Assembly: GCF_000150275.1 (NCBI RefSeq)
Contig: NW_002060957.1
Location: forward strand, 124,001-188,000
Reading direction: 5' to 3'
Length of the DNA stretch: 64,000 bases
From: Trichoplax adhaerens
Lineage: Eukaryota > Placozoa > Uniplacotomia > Trichoplacea > Trichoplacidae
The position numbers and the translations under genes are program-made. Under the pieces are notes generated by a model. That model was not told the DNA's origin. It ran no database searches and was given only the letters and a program-made list of their open reading frames with translations. Positions 48,241 to 64,000 of the stretch are shown here, in pieces; within the stretch, counting starts at the first letter, position 1, and each line of letters opens with the position of its first letter.

Positions 48241-51200
48241 AGTAAATAATTGTTCAGCTTATAGTATGGCTAATAACGGCGATAAGGCGATAATGGCTTG
48301 AGATGATGTGAATCGATTGCCGTAGAGGTTAAAATCTTGTAATAATGAACCAGATTGCACGTTGATAAAAATTCGGTAGCCCAGCTAATCAAGTCCAAAA
48401 TTGGGTGATGGAGTTGAGAGTACAGTGCATCAACTTAGTCGTACGCAGGTATTAGAAATAGAGCAAGACAAATACAGTGGTGATAAAATTGATTTCTAGT
48501 CAAAACAATACTGTCGAGAATTGGTAGTTCCCTGTAAAAATAATTTTTTCGGAAATCTCTTTCGATCAATATAAACAGTAGGAATATCAACAGAATTGGT
48601 AATGATAAAACAATACAGACTTTAATGAAGCATTTAGTGCTGATTGAATACTAAAATACGCCACAGTTATAATATAGGGAAATTGTTAAATTTCCCTGTA
48701 CAAATGATTTAATTTTAGCAGCCTTCAAGACGCAGTAGACTACTAGAGTATATTACACTTGATAGTCGAGAAAAATTGTCTACAAGTTAGAAAGGCACGC
48801 ACACACCGCAGGACTTTACACAGTATAAAGTTGACTTGTAAGCATCGGATTTGACTACAATGGAGTGATCAACGGCCACTTCAAATCCAATCAATGTTCC
48901 GTGTAAGGATTGAGGCGAATTCGTTTTTGATGATAGTTTTTTCAATCAGTACTGTCTGTAGTCGTATAAAATACTCTCTTTATATCATCATTCTCTATGG
49001 AGCTTTTCTTAATAGTTACTAACAGTTCAGTTTCATGAAAGATTAGTTTATAGAAAGGCAATCCACGTACAATCGGAAGTGGGTGGATCAGTGTACTAAT
49101 ACCTTATTAAGGATAACTACAGTAAAAGATAACTGTCATGGAAAGAATTTAGACCTAATACAGAATAATCACTGTACAAATTGGGGGAAAAATAATCTAC
49201 ATAAACGGAAGGCGTCAACTTGTCAACTTGATCCCCGTCTACAAATTAGAATCATTTAGAATCCAAATTGCTGTCAATCGGAAGGTCGCTTTGGCAATTG
49301 TCGTCAGTTCAACTTGTGCTTCTATCCAATAAATAGACACGAGAATAAGATTTCAACGTTCAAATTGCCTTAATCCAGCCCTTCCTAAGCGTCTTCTTGT
49401 GTTAAGAGATGGAAATCATTGAACCTTTCCTATGTCATAAAAGAATTTGGCCCAAAATTGAAAGGAAGAAATTGCTCTCTGCCGGCTACTGAGTGCCCAG
49501 TTGCCATAGTAATTTCAACCAGTCCCGTACCGGTACAGGTCTACTATTATTTTAGACGAGTAACACCAGTACCGGTAGCACATATTACAAGGCTATGGGC
49601 TGGACCGATGGAGTGACCCAATGGGCAATGTCCCTTTTGTGATGCAATCGCCTTGACGGTGCGGTCCGGTCCGGTACGCTTGTACGGTACAGTACAGTAC
49701 TGTACACTTGGCGGGTATTGTACGGAAACAAAGCCCAGGTATAATGCAGAGTGTCACCTGCACCTACTGTCACTCCACATGAAGGTCACGAGCAGTGTTG
49801 TGTTGTTCGTCCAGATCGTGGTCACGAGTTGACATGACTAGACGTCATCTCACTTGCAGTTGTAGCGCTAGGTCGATACAACCTTGGTGCGAGCGTGAAT
49901 CAATGACTTTCCATGCGCAGAACTCATATAGATCGTAAAGGCAGCGAACCGAACCGAACCGATCTTAGGTCTAGGTGGAAGGGAATGCTTTGCTAGCGTT
50001 CATAACTAGACGTTAGTTGAAGCATGGACTCCTAGACTTCTAGCAGTCCATGATTTAAGCCAAATTGCAGACAAACTTTTCATGTCGGCCGCACAATTAT
50101 TCGTCAACTTATACAGTACAGTGCTATACTCACGCAAGTTGATATCAAGCCATTCTACTGTCATACCAGGAACTTCTCTAAGACGGATCAAACAGTAATA
50201 TCCGACTCCTGCAATACAGATCACTGTAGCTACATGTTTGTAGAACATGAAGTACGGTATTTTGATATACCATATATCAGTCTTGGAGGATCAACAGTAT
50301 ATTCTTGACGATTTCCATCCATTTTATAGCTACTAAACCGTATCGAAAATGATATTGTAGCTTAACAAGTTGTACACCCCAGTAGCACAATAATTCACTT
50401 GCATCTCAGTACCATTCAGTGGCTCGACCTAACTGTAAATGGTTTTACTTTAAAAAAAAACACTAAAAAGGACAAGAACTGTACTGTACAGTATATCTGC
50501 ATGGCAGGCTGTACTGTCGATGATAAATTAACTACCCCAGTAGCATAATGATTCAGTTCCAGTACCATTCAGTGGCTCGGCCTAATCGTAAATAGTTTTA
50601 GTTCAAACCACTAATAAGGACAGGAACTGTACTGAAAATGATATTGTAGCTAAAGAAGTTGTACACCCTAGTAGCGTCATAATTCAGTTGTATCTTAGTA
50701 CAATTCGGTGGCTCGACCTAACCGTAAACAGTTTTAGTTTAAACCACTACAGTAGCATAATGATTCAGTTGCATCTCAGTACCATTCAGTGGCTCGACCT
50801 AACTGTAAACAGTTTAAGTCTGACCACTAAAAAAGGGCAGGAACTGTACTGTATATCTGCATCGAACGCTGTACTGTCGATGATAAATTAACTACCAGCT
50901 TTTTTAGTTAACAGAGCAGAACGAGCAGAGAAACGATAGGCCTCAACAATTTATTTAGCAACTACTTTGCATCCCTCTCTTTCTGGTATATTGTTCAATA
51001 TAGTCATATAAAGCTATAGGCTACTAAATAAGGCCGGTCTTCTTTGAGTAGTCCATGGTGAAGCCCCCATACAGACTCCTTTAGAGGGCTTAGGCTAAAA
51101 GGCATTTATACGTGTAATCTCCTTCACTTTACATAATTATTACTCGTGTACAGTATAATTACTGCACTGGATCAATCAGAGTATCAACTGTAGTTTTCAT

Positions 51201-52445
51201 TTTCCCCTAATTTACTATTTGAAGTTCATAAATTGAATATCTACGTAGATGATCACCAGCACTGCTGCATCATTTTTCGCTTGAATTGATATAATAGATG
51301 GCCAGGATAAATACCCTATACCATGAACACGAAGTAGTTCCAGTAATATTTTCACTGCTGGAGCATGCTATGGAAAGAGTTAATGTCTAGTATACTGTAG
51401 TGTAACAGATAGAAATGTTCCAGCTGTAACCAAAGATTCCATTCAATCCAAATATCTTTCCAATAGTGCTTCAGGAAAATGGTGTCGTTATTATCAGCAT
51501 GGAGGTCTGAGGGCAGGTCTTTATTGCTAAAGAGAATCAGAATACTCATACTAGGCAGTAGTCCATCACTTGTTTCGTTTTTAAATAGGGAAAGTTAACC
51601 TAGACTCATTGATCTTCAATGTTTACTTTATGAAACTAAGGTGAGTGCAACAAAAACACGGATGCGAATTCGAGTTCGCGTCTTGCGGATCGCCGAATAC
51701 AGTAGCTCAAGTTTATCGCATACAACTCTTACATTAAAGTTTGGCCATCTCGTTGTATCATTCATATCTACTGTACAAGTACATCAAAATGACGCCACGA
51801 ACACAACAACAACCTTTAACCATAACAAGCTAAAAGTGTAAGTTATTTGTAACCATTCATAACACATACCCGTAGAATGTCAATCTTCCAAGGACAGTGA
51901 ATAATCAGTCCAGTGTAATCCCTCGTACAAACCACCAATGCAAACAAAGTAAGTCGTGATGAACAGCGGCATACGAAATACTTTCAATAGAATCAGATCT
52001 GATCTCCAATATAAATACACTATGCGTATATACGAATAGTAATATTGAACTACGTGTTGTGTAAGCTGGATATCGCACGGATACTAACGATGGCTGCAAT
52101 CAGCATTCTATCAATTTAAACATTGTCTTATTTCAAAGATCCTGCCGCTATTAAAGATTCAATTTTGTTATAATGTATATTTATTGGATATAAATATGGA
52201 CAAGTCCAAAATAACAACGAAACTTTCAAAAGTACATACAGTATATGTATGAAAAGGAATAGTTAATGTTAAAATCAATACTTATCATTGTCATTATTAA
52301 TACTGAATAGTATACCTACGGTATAGTACTTTATTACTCTAACGGCGCCATATATATATATACACAGCATACATCAGTGCAAGTGTAGATCATGCCATAC
52401 AGATAAAAAATGAAACCATACTCTTTCACCATCTCCGGAGATGCA
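48241..52445. other. Intergenic region between MFSD12 and PSMA4
   Basis: No conserved exon is visible on either strand. A tandem array lies at 50390-50900. The stretch 49520-49960 is locally GC-rich, with repeated CCGGTAC and GGTCCGG elements, and includes a perfect 14-bp palindrome (GTACAGTACTGTAC, 49692-49705). The short open frames at 49419-49616 and 51641-51841 show no family features. Confidence 0.55.
50390..50900. repeat. Irregular tandem array with conserved ATTCAGTGGCTCG core
   Basis: The core AGTACMATTCRGTGGCTCGR plus CCTAAYYGTAAAYRGTTT occurs near 50409, 50563, 50696 and 50779. Copies also share AGTAGCATAATGATTCAGTT and CTGTACTGTCGATGATAAAT flanks. Spacing is irregular (83-154 bp), so units have lost or gained blocks. 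Confidence 0.75.
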
Positions 52446-54201
52446 TTACGAACTTGGCTTTTTACTCTTTTCCTTTTCCTTAGCTTCTTCGGCAGCCTTA
52501 AGCTTTGTCTCGTAATCTTCAATTAATTTATTTAATTCCTCATTACTTAACACACGTATAACAGTCTTTCCGTTTTTCCTAGTTAATGTAGCCATTTCAA
52601 CTAGTAGAGCAAACAATAGGGTAAAGAAGAAAGTTAGTAGAGCCTACAACTTACAGTCTCATCTTATCTAGGCTTACATATAGGCTTACCTTTTTCCGGA
52701 CTTAATTTAGATACGTCTAGAGTTTTATGTAACACTTTCATGGATAAACTCAAGGCATCGTCAATCTTAATATCCTCTTTGTATTCCTGCTTCAAGATAG
52801 CCATGGCCGCCTGATAACAACAACGAAAAAATTTCATTCTCAAGCGAAATGACCATGCCTAGTACAATTAATAAGCGCATCTACTCACTGAGTTATTGTT
52901 GCCAATGCAATTAGCCTTCCAGCCGCCGTAGTTTCCACTAGGGTCACTATGATATAACTGAAATCCATAATGTCTATCCCATCCTATATAGAGAAGAGAA
53001 ACTCCAAAGGGCCTCTTACCACCAAACTGGGTATAGGCTTGCTTAATATCGCATAAATGACTAACCAATTGCTCACAAGGTATCGGTTCTTGATAATTAA
53101 GCAAATACCTATTCAATATCACAAACCAATATGAATAGATGTCAACCACTACATTAGTAGCAAACAGTACGATTGAATTTTGAGACCATGATTATAACAA
53201 TTGGGTATGTTTATAACAGTTTGAAAATTTTTTTAAGATAAGGTAGATAGATCAAGAAGCAACCTTTGAGCGATGAGTCGTAATTCGTTTATGAGAACGT
53301 TTGCATCTGAAGTGATTCCAGCAACACTACAGGCCATATTCCTACAGTTTCGTAAGAGAATATTATCGATACGAGTCCTTGCATGGTAGTTTAGAAGCGA
53401 GAGAGAAGTATATAAATGGACTAACTCGTTAATCTTGTAAATTTTATCCGAGAAGGGTATTTCATCTAGTAGTTTATTAGTAATCTTTCTCTCCGCACCA
53501 AGCACAATACCATCTTCAGCAAGTATTCCAAAGCACGTTCCTGCCAAGCCAATTGCCTCCATGGCATATTCGACTTGATACAGCCGTCCTATACCGATAC
53601 AAATAATTTCATCAGCTCAAGAATTATCATAATTTTCCACAAGTACATATTCGTTCGAAATTGACGAAAAAAGTCGTCATTGTAATTTATTACTGTAGTC
53701 CAATACAGTGACTTCTTAAGGAAGCGAGCATTTTATGGACGACTTTCCATTATGATCGATACGGCACTTTATACTGCATTATCCTTCGTTATACCGTATT
53801 ATGGGTCAATTATATCATGAGTACAAGCAACTTTACAGCGTTACATCTGATAAAATCACGATAGTCATTTAGGATCTATTCTCATTATCATACATCGAAT
53901 CACTGTGTCATTAACTAAACAGAGCATTCAAATGCCATTTAATCAAGATTAATTTTAGTTCATTTCATGTCTTCCACTGTAGCGAAAATTCTAGCACAAC
54001 GACACTACACTGGATGTGGACAAACTTACCTTCAGGAGAAAATGTAGTTGTTTTGGTATCATATCGACGCGACTAAAATAGATAATAAGAAAGGTTGAAA
54101 GGACTGTATGAATATGACAAACTACATCAATAGTCAACGTAAAGAATCATTTTAAAATGTCTAAAGCTTTCTCGCTTTTCTATTTTCTTGGCACTAACCA
54201 T
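52446..54201 (-). CDS. PSMA4: 20S proteasome subunit alpha type 4
   Basis: PSMA4 (alpha 3) is a non-catalytic outer-ring subunit of the 20S proteasome. Seven exons (minus): 54199-54201 (ATG only, plus 5' UTR), 54030-54072, 53426-53588, 53264-53341, 52889-53108, 52690-52810 and 52446-52600. They total 783 nt and 260 residues, against 261 in human. The alpha-subunit N-terminal signature is present ([20 protein letters not shown]), followed by [22 protein letters not shown] and [20 protein letters not shown] mark the core, and [14 protein letters not shown] follows. The C-terminal tail is Lys/Glu-rich ([12 protein letters not shown]). The donor after ATG is GTTAGT, a start-codon-only exon as in other animals. 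The 84-bp intron 53342-53425 is a multiple of three and lacks a stop, but no family member carries that insert, so it is an intron. Confidence 0.95.
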
Positions 54202-55294
54202 CTTTCCGAATGTTCGAGTAGCGCTGGCACAAGCGTTGTGCAGAATGGCATGAGTGCGCAAGCGTATAAGCGGAAACTGAAAAAGAAATGCTGTAGTCCC
54301 GTTTAATCAGCAATTTTGGTCACAGTGCATAGTACTGTACGCTTTACAGTACCATGCACTGTGCCTTCTTTCTTTGATGCCATTCTTACAGTGCATTACT
54401 ATACTGTACAGTACTGATCAGATCATGATTCAGTCATCTCCATTCGCGTCTCTTTTTAGAACTGCATTTAGTATGAAGGGACGGACTACTCCATCCAAAT
54501 TGTACCTCTTGCATAAAAAGTTGTCACCCCTACCCTAACGAGTATCCTAAAAAGTTCTCTTTCTATTTACTTTAGCAGTCCCTGATACAGTATACGGTTC
54601 AATTTGTCGATATGTGGGTCTTATTCTAGGGGGGCCATTCTCGATGATTTTCTTTCTTTTATCGCCTGGACGCCACTGGATACTAGATTACGGTCGTACT
54701 GGACTGTACCAGTATCGCCTACTAGGGCCCATACTGTGTACAGTACAGTACTGTACTGTACAGTACTGTACACTATGGGGGAGAAATACAGTGAAAGTAC
54801 TGTAGTACAGTACATCGCGGCCAATACTGCTCTGCGCATCGGCGGCATCCATTTCAGCAGTCCTTTATTTACTGCTGTCCATTTCGCTTTCAAAGCCAGT
54901 GTTAGAGGCTAGTAATAATCACCGAGCAGTCTGATGGCGAAATTTTAGCTCTTGCAGTGGATGTGTTGGTGGTATATTGAGTGCAGTGTTGTCAAAACGC
55001 GTCCATACTTCATTAGTTAAATGAAGTAGATTAATAATAAACAGGTTTCAACGGTAAATTCCCCTTCCTATCTGGTATTGGTGTCCTGTACTGTACGAAT
55101 TCATTTGGCAAAAGATATTTGACGCCCCGATCAATCCTGCCAAAATTGATCCAGATTGTGTACAGAACTACTGTACTGAATGCTAGACGTAGACTTTCGT
55201 CGGTGTATTTTCGTCATTGAGAAGGTGCACTTTGAATGGTCAACATTTTAAAAGGTTATCCTACTAATCAATGAAATAAAGTTTACGGGAAGCC
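54202..55294. other. Divergent intergenic region between PSMA4 and UBE2R
   Basis: Both genes are transcribed away from this 1.1 kb interval, so it must hold both promoters. It is unusually rich in TACTGTAC/GTACAGTA words (54330-54420 and 54736-54773). Three overlapping open frames at 54604-54912 are explained by the stop-poor repeat and GC-rich sequence; none has family similarity. No TATA box is convincing. Confidence 0.55.
54736..54773. repeat. Inverted repeat of GTAC/ACTGTAC words
   Basis: A 38-bp tract begins GTGTACAGTAC and ends GTACTGTACAC, which are perfect 11-bp reverse complements. The 16 bases between them are made of the same words, so several alternative hairpins or cruciforms are possible. 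Confidence 0.85.
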
Positions 55295-58200
55295 ATGTCT
55301 AATCAGACTACTCCAGCATTACGTGCCCTAGCTCAAGAATTGAACAAGCTGACCAATGAACCCTTAGAAGGTTGTGTGGTTGGCTTAGTGGATGAATCCA
55401 ATCTATTCGATTGGGATGTGGCAATTTTCGGTCCCCCAGACACGTTGTACGAAGGTGGTTACTTTAAGGTGAGTACAAACCTGAGAAAGATGAATCGCAG
55501 TGTTTGTTATTAATAGAAATGATGGCTAAATCCATGCACTACTAATTCGTCATGACACGGTGTCGGATCAATGGTCGTAACTTTCTACTTTTGTATCCAC
55601 AACAATCTTGGAAGCATAATCACAACGAATAGGATCAATGATCATTGACGATTGATCGATAAGTATAATTTTAGAATCAGTGATCACTTTCTGATCAATT
55701 TCATTGATTGGCTTGATCAGTGTTCACTTTCTGATCAATTTCACTGATTGGCTTGATCAGTGCTTAGTGCTCACTTTCTGATCAATTTCACTGATTGGCT
55801 TGATCAGTGTTCGCTTTCTGATCAATTTCACTGATTGGTTTGATCAGTGCTCACTTTCTGATCAATTTCACTGATTGGTTTGATCAGTGCTCACTTTCTG
55901 ATCAATTTCACTGATCGGCTTGATCACTTTGTGCGAATTATTAATTGTAATTATATATTATCAATGATTATCCAGTATATCTGTTCAGTCAAGATATTCT
56001 CCTTTGACTACCATATCCATTCGTAATTTTAATTTCAATAATAACTTTAATATAGCTCATTACTCAATCGGATAAAATCGCTAGTACAATACTGCACTGT
56101 CATGGACTTTTACTGTCCCCTATAGTGAACCATCTATTTCACCCGTTGTCTGTCACTTCCTTCTGTACGTCCAGTCAATACTGTACAATGTACAGTACTA
56201 ATTAGTGTACTGTACATAGTACTGTAGAGTCAAATGGTACAGTTCCACTTACTGCAGTGTTGCGTAGTTTTCTTTCCTTTTGACTGCACTGTACTGTACC
56301 AATCTTGAGAAAATGATTACGACAGTACTAGAGTCAGGAGTGATCAACATGGACAGCAGTGTTGCTGCTCGTCATGGCGCTGTAAAATAATACATATAGG
56401 CACTTATAAAATTAAGAAAAATACATTATTACTTGTATATGTATATGAACAATACTTGGACTCAGTTGTAACGAAGATTCTTCAACTTACTGTAAACTAC
56501 GGTAGCAAAATGAATAGATACTGTCTATACTCATAGACTGCACTCTATTTATACTGCAACAGTATCATGATGCAATAGCATCAACACGAGACTAAACAGC
56601 ACGATGCAATCCATGGCTGTATTATTTCCAATAGGAAAATGGAAATTGCTGCTGTTACTTGATAAATAAGTAAATGCTACTTGTTACTGTAATGGGCAAG
56701 CATGCAGCAAACTCATCCAAACGAGTGCAATCAAAATTGTTGATAGACGCGTAGACTTCGACTTGCACTCTTTGTACGTTTCATATACACAAGACATCAA
56801 TATTATGGTTGTAAGGTTAACTGTATATAAGATACATAACAAGAATTATACAGTTACTTTTAAAAATTGATGCTAAACCTATAACAGGTCAATGGCTTAA
56901 GTTTACTGAACTCTATTCTTGTACTACAAATGATTCATCCTTGCTAGTACGATATCATCAATGTTATATAAACATCTTGAATACACATAATTTAAAAATT
57001 TATTGTTAGTATGAATTCACTACACGTAGCAGCGTATATTTCTCAAACGCGCTACGAACTCTACCAATCACGATGACAATCAGGCAAATGAGTGAAAATT
57101 TCTTCTCTACATTCATAGGCAAGACTAATATTTCCAAATGATTATCCATATTCGCCACCCCAATTTCGATTTACAACCAAATTATGGCATCCTAATGTTT
57201 ACGAAGTAAGTATGAAATTCTATTTGCTAACAAATGAAACACGATAGAATATGTATTGTACAACGTCTACACCCGATCAATATCCGTTAAAATGAAATTG
57301 TGTACATTTCCAGAGTGGTGAATTATGTATTTCCATTTTGCATCCTCCTGTTGACGATCCATTTAGCGGCGAATTGCCGTCTGAACGATGGAACCCTACA
57401 CAGAATGTCAGGTAAACTAAAACTGCAATTTACTGTATTGCACCCTGGCAGTATAAAGCCATTCTCCCCTCTCTACATATATAATATGTAATAAAAGCGT
57501 TGCGTATCCTTGGCTACATAATGAATAGTCATATTTACATCACTAGCAATTCTTCTCATTTTATCATAAAAATACAGTTAAAAGTCAATAATACACTTAA
57601 CAAGAACAAGTACCTGTACCAGTCTTACTCTATTATGAAGTATTGCCAAGCCATTACCGTAGCCTAACACTAGTTTTTTACGTCTAGGAAATCAATCGTT
57701 TAATCTTACAGCTGCAGTGTATTTGCCATCTTTATTATAATCGAAATTAGTGGGAATATTAAAATTAAACCTTCCAATGATACTTGAGTTATATCGACAA
57801 TATCGCGTTTTTAATAATTCAATAACTATATTAAGATAGAGTAATTTGTTTTAGGACTATCTTACTTAGCGTAATATCGCTACTAAATGAACCCAACACG
57901 TCATCGCCTGCTAATGTGGATGCTTCAGTAATGTTTAGAAGGTGGCGAGAGTCTCTTGATAAAGAATATGAGCGCATTGTCAGGTAACTGTTAGACGGCA
58001 ACGTTACAATAACCTACCATAGCTTATTTAAAATTGATCTAGCTTTCGCTACTACCTACTCATGTACTGATGTCAGTTATAAGCAGGTCTGTTAAAGTAC
58101 AAGCCAGTTTCCCTATTCATTTTTACTCTAAATTAAATACGATATCCGAAATCTTCATGTAATAGACAACAGGTATTGAATAGTCAACATGATGCCGAAA

Positions 58201-58460
58201 AAGATGGTGTCCAAGTACCTACAACTATTCAAGAATATTGTTTAAAAACCACTAGGAATTCTATTCAAAGTAAAGGAAATTTAGGAAATTGTTCTTATGA
58301 TGACGATGACGAAGACTACTTCTATAACGACGATAATGATATTTTGGATGATGATACTAGCCAAGAGAGCTATGAAGAGGATGAATCCCAAGATGAAGCA
58401 GAAGAAATTACTACAAATCAATCAGAAAATATTTCTAATAATGAGAGCGAAACTTTTTAA
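55295..58460 (+). CDS. UBE2R2: Ubiquitin-conjugating enzyme E2 R (CDC34-like)
   Basis: This CDC34-type E2 works with SCF ubiquitin ligases to build Lys48 chains. Five exons: 55295-55468, 57119-57205, 57314-57411, 57855-57983 and 58166-58460, totalling 783 nt and 260 residues (236-238 in vertebrates). The UBC fold has [26 protein letters not shown] at residues 82-84 and the catalytic Cys at about 92 in [10 protein letters not shown]. The acidic insertion next to the active site that defines CDC34 is present ([15 protein letters not shown]). The C-terminal tail from about residue 200 is strongly acidic (runs of Asp and Glu with Tyr, e.g. [13 protein letters not shown]), as in CDC34, where it docks on the cullin basic canyon. 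Vertebrates have two paralogues; this gene likely predates that split, so the symbol is nominal. Intron 1 is 1.65 kb and carries a 40-bp tandem array. Confidence 0.93.
55670..55930. repeat. 40-bp tandem array in UBE2R intron 1
   Basis: CTGATCAATTTCAYTGATYG starts units at 55691, 55731, 55778, 55818, 55858 and 55898. All steps are 40 bp except one of 47. Each unit contains two TGATCA palindromes, about a dozen across 250 bp. Confidence 0.92.
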
Positions 58461-60031
58461 GAGAGTCGCATTTTATTGCACTTCATACAGTCTGAAGTTA
58501 GGCACCGTCTGTTTACAAATAGGGTATCAAATTACTATCAATATTAACCAAAATTGCTGAAAATCAATTTACACACTTACTATAAATATAGTAAATATGC
58601 ATAGGAATTAGAATCGGAGGTATACAATTTCATCTGCAGACAGAATTCTTTATCGCTCAATTTGTACCGCTAAAAAATGAGTACTATCATCACTGAAACA
58701 TAATGTAGCAAATAATTGCATTGTGCCTTCCTAACTATTGACCATTCGTTGTATGTCACAACTACATTAAGTCTTGAAGTTGCTGTGATACTGAACTATC
58801 GATAGTACTTTGATATGCAATGCAGTTTGCACATTAAGACTCTCTTATCTACGATATTAGGATCATATTGAGCGGTGTCTCTTGGTGTAGTTTTAGTCAG
58901 TGTACCATGGGTACAATAAATATGTATATCCAAATATAGATATTACTGTTTTATACTGTTTGAATAGCTAAATTTTATTCTATTATTTCATTGATGCATG
59001 AATTATCACACATGCAAAAGATACTCTTATAATTCGTAATACTATTTTAATGTCAATAAATCAAGACAACATATACAACACAACCTAAAACCTTGCTTGC
59101 AAATGAAATTGAAGGTCTTTGAAAGATTTAAAGGATAAAGCTCAGTATATATGCGAAGTGATCCGTTATACTGGAAATTTAATTAACATAACTCTATATT
59201 TAAAATAGCTATCAAATGACTAGATTTCTTAAAAGCGGGAAAGCCGCTTATTACAGTAATCTTCTAGTAGATAGGGGGACTAGGTTTACCTTTGCTTTAA
59301 CAGAATATCCCAGCTAATATTTTATTGTCAACATGAGCAATTTATAGTTAATACACCTAATTCTATAAAGATTCTATAATTCTATAATTCTATAAAATGT
59401 CAAAGCAAAATCCATAAATTCAGATGTAATAATACACGCAGTATGATTTTCTAGATGATAAGAATATATCAGAAGTTGTCACTATATTTACCAAGATAAA
59501 TTTCAGCGAACGTGAACAAATACACTACATTCCGCTGTTCACATATTGAGATTCGAGAATATCGTGCTGCATATATATCTGCTTTACAAAAATAGAATAT
59601 CTTCTCTCATTCATACTAGAAATATTCTCTATACAGGTAAGCATTATAACTGCTTGCGACGCTACTACACGATATCATGCAGTTTTTAACATCGACATTA
59701 ATATTAAACTCAACTAATTTAAAATACGCTAGATCGGTATAAAAATAAAATTCTGATTGTCCATTCAAAGTAAATCAGTTATGTATAGAGAACTATCGAT
59801 TATCAAAGCCCTACAATAAAACCATCGTGATTTCTGAACGTAATTAGTAGGAATTATCACGTAAATTTGGCACAATATTATTATTGACGGGCATATAGTA
59901 TTCTCTCTTCATCGCATCCCGTATCATGTAGTATATTATTGTAAAGTCCTGAAATTCAATACATCATAAAATCGAATTTCAAATGACGACTATGCGCTTC
60001 AGTATCAACATATTTCACCGATACCATGATT
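58461..60031. other. Intergenic between convergent UBE2R and GALT
   Basis: About 1.6 kb of AT-rich sequence between two gene 3' ends. No conserved exon is visible. A short ATTCTATAA repeat occurs at 59361-59396. The ends should hold the two 3' UTRs. Confidence 0.55.
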
Positions 60032-63859
<3,828 letters not shown>

Positions 63860-64000
63860 GGAATACAATTTCTTGCAAGATAATATGACTATTGTAGCTG
63901 TACTAGTGACTAGGTTTCTGTAAAACAGGGTTAGGAGGTAGTTTTGCACAGATGATTTATGTTGACGTTTAGCCTAGTTGCAGATGGGGCTGCAACTACC

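Noticed and set aside
54604-54912. Three overlapping open frames on both strands
   Set aside because: They arise from stop-poor GTAC-word repeats and local GC-richness. No frame has family similarity or start context.

Overview
The window looks like nuclear DNA of a compact, intron-rich, AT-rich early-branching animal. Every recognisable gene is a conserved metazoan housekeeping gene. Exons are short, canonical introns are mostly 60-300 bp, and several intron positions are classical, such as the start codon of PSMA4 standing alone at the end of its first exon. An intronless class A receptor and a near-absence of transposon relics fit a placozoan (Trichoplax/Hoilungia) or similar animal, but that taxon is my inference. 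Exons were assembled by eye from splice signals and known protein families. Each complete gene model except the dehydratase sums to a multiple of three, which is a strong internal check.

Layout: 1-4662 (+) is the 3' two thirds of mitochondrial DNA polymerase gamma (POLG). 5560-6627 (-) is an intronless, unorthodox rhodopsin-like GPCR. 6628-12544 is a gene-free AT-rich stretch with decayed tandem repeats. 12545-19780 (-) is the complete 20-exon ribosome-assembly GTPase EFL1. 19781-24101 holds two tandem arrays with 200-220 bp periods. 24102-24869 (+) is an intronless divergent cyclin. 25523-25714 (-) is an orphan terminal-exon-like block. 26805-29618 (-) is SNAPC3, a subunit of the snRNA promoter-binding complex. 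29619-33400 is almost wall-to-wall tandem repeats. 33411-40931 (+) is cytosolic threonyl-tRNA synthetase (TARS1), whose 3.5 kb first intron is filled by a 278-bp satellite containing an assembly gap. 41221-43681 (-) is a serine/threonine dehydratase or serine racemase-like PLP enzyme with an apparent single-base frameshift in its last exon. 44780-48240 (-) is an MFSD12-type lysosomal transporter. 52446-54201 (-) is proteasome subunit PSMA4. 55295-58460 (+) is a CDC34/UBE2R ubiquitin-conjugating enzyme with a 40-bp array in its first intron. 60032-63859 (-) is galactose-1-phosphate uridylyltransferase (GALT).

The genes do not form a pathway or operon; this is ordinary metazoan synteny. Loose functional themes are translation and ribosome maturation (EFL1, TARS1), the ubiquitin-proteasome system (PSMA4, UBE2R) and small-molecule metabolism (GALT, dehydratase, MFSD12). 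The unusual content is the number of unrelated tandem arrays with 40-280 bp periods, placed between genes and inside first introns, one of them carrying a stem-loop that stays self-complementary in two sequence versions. I found no convincing new multi-gene system.
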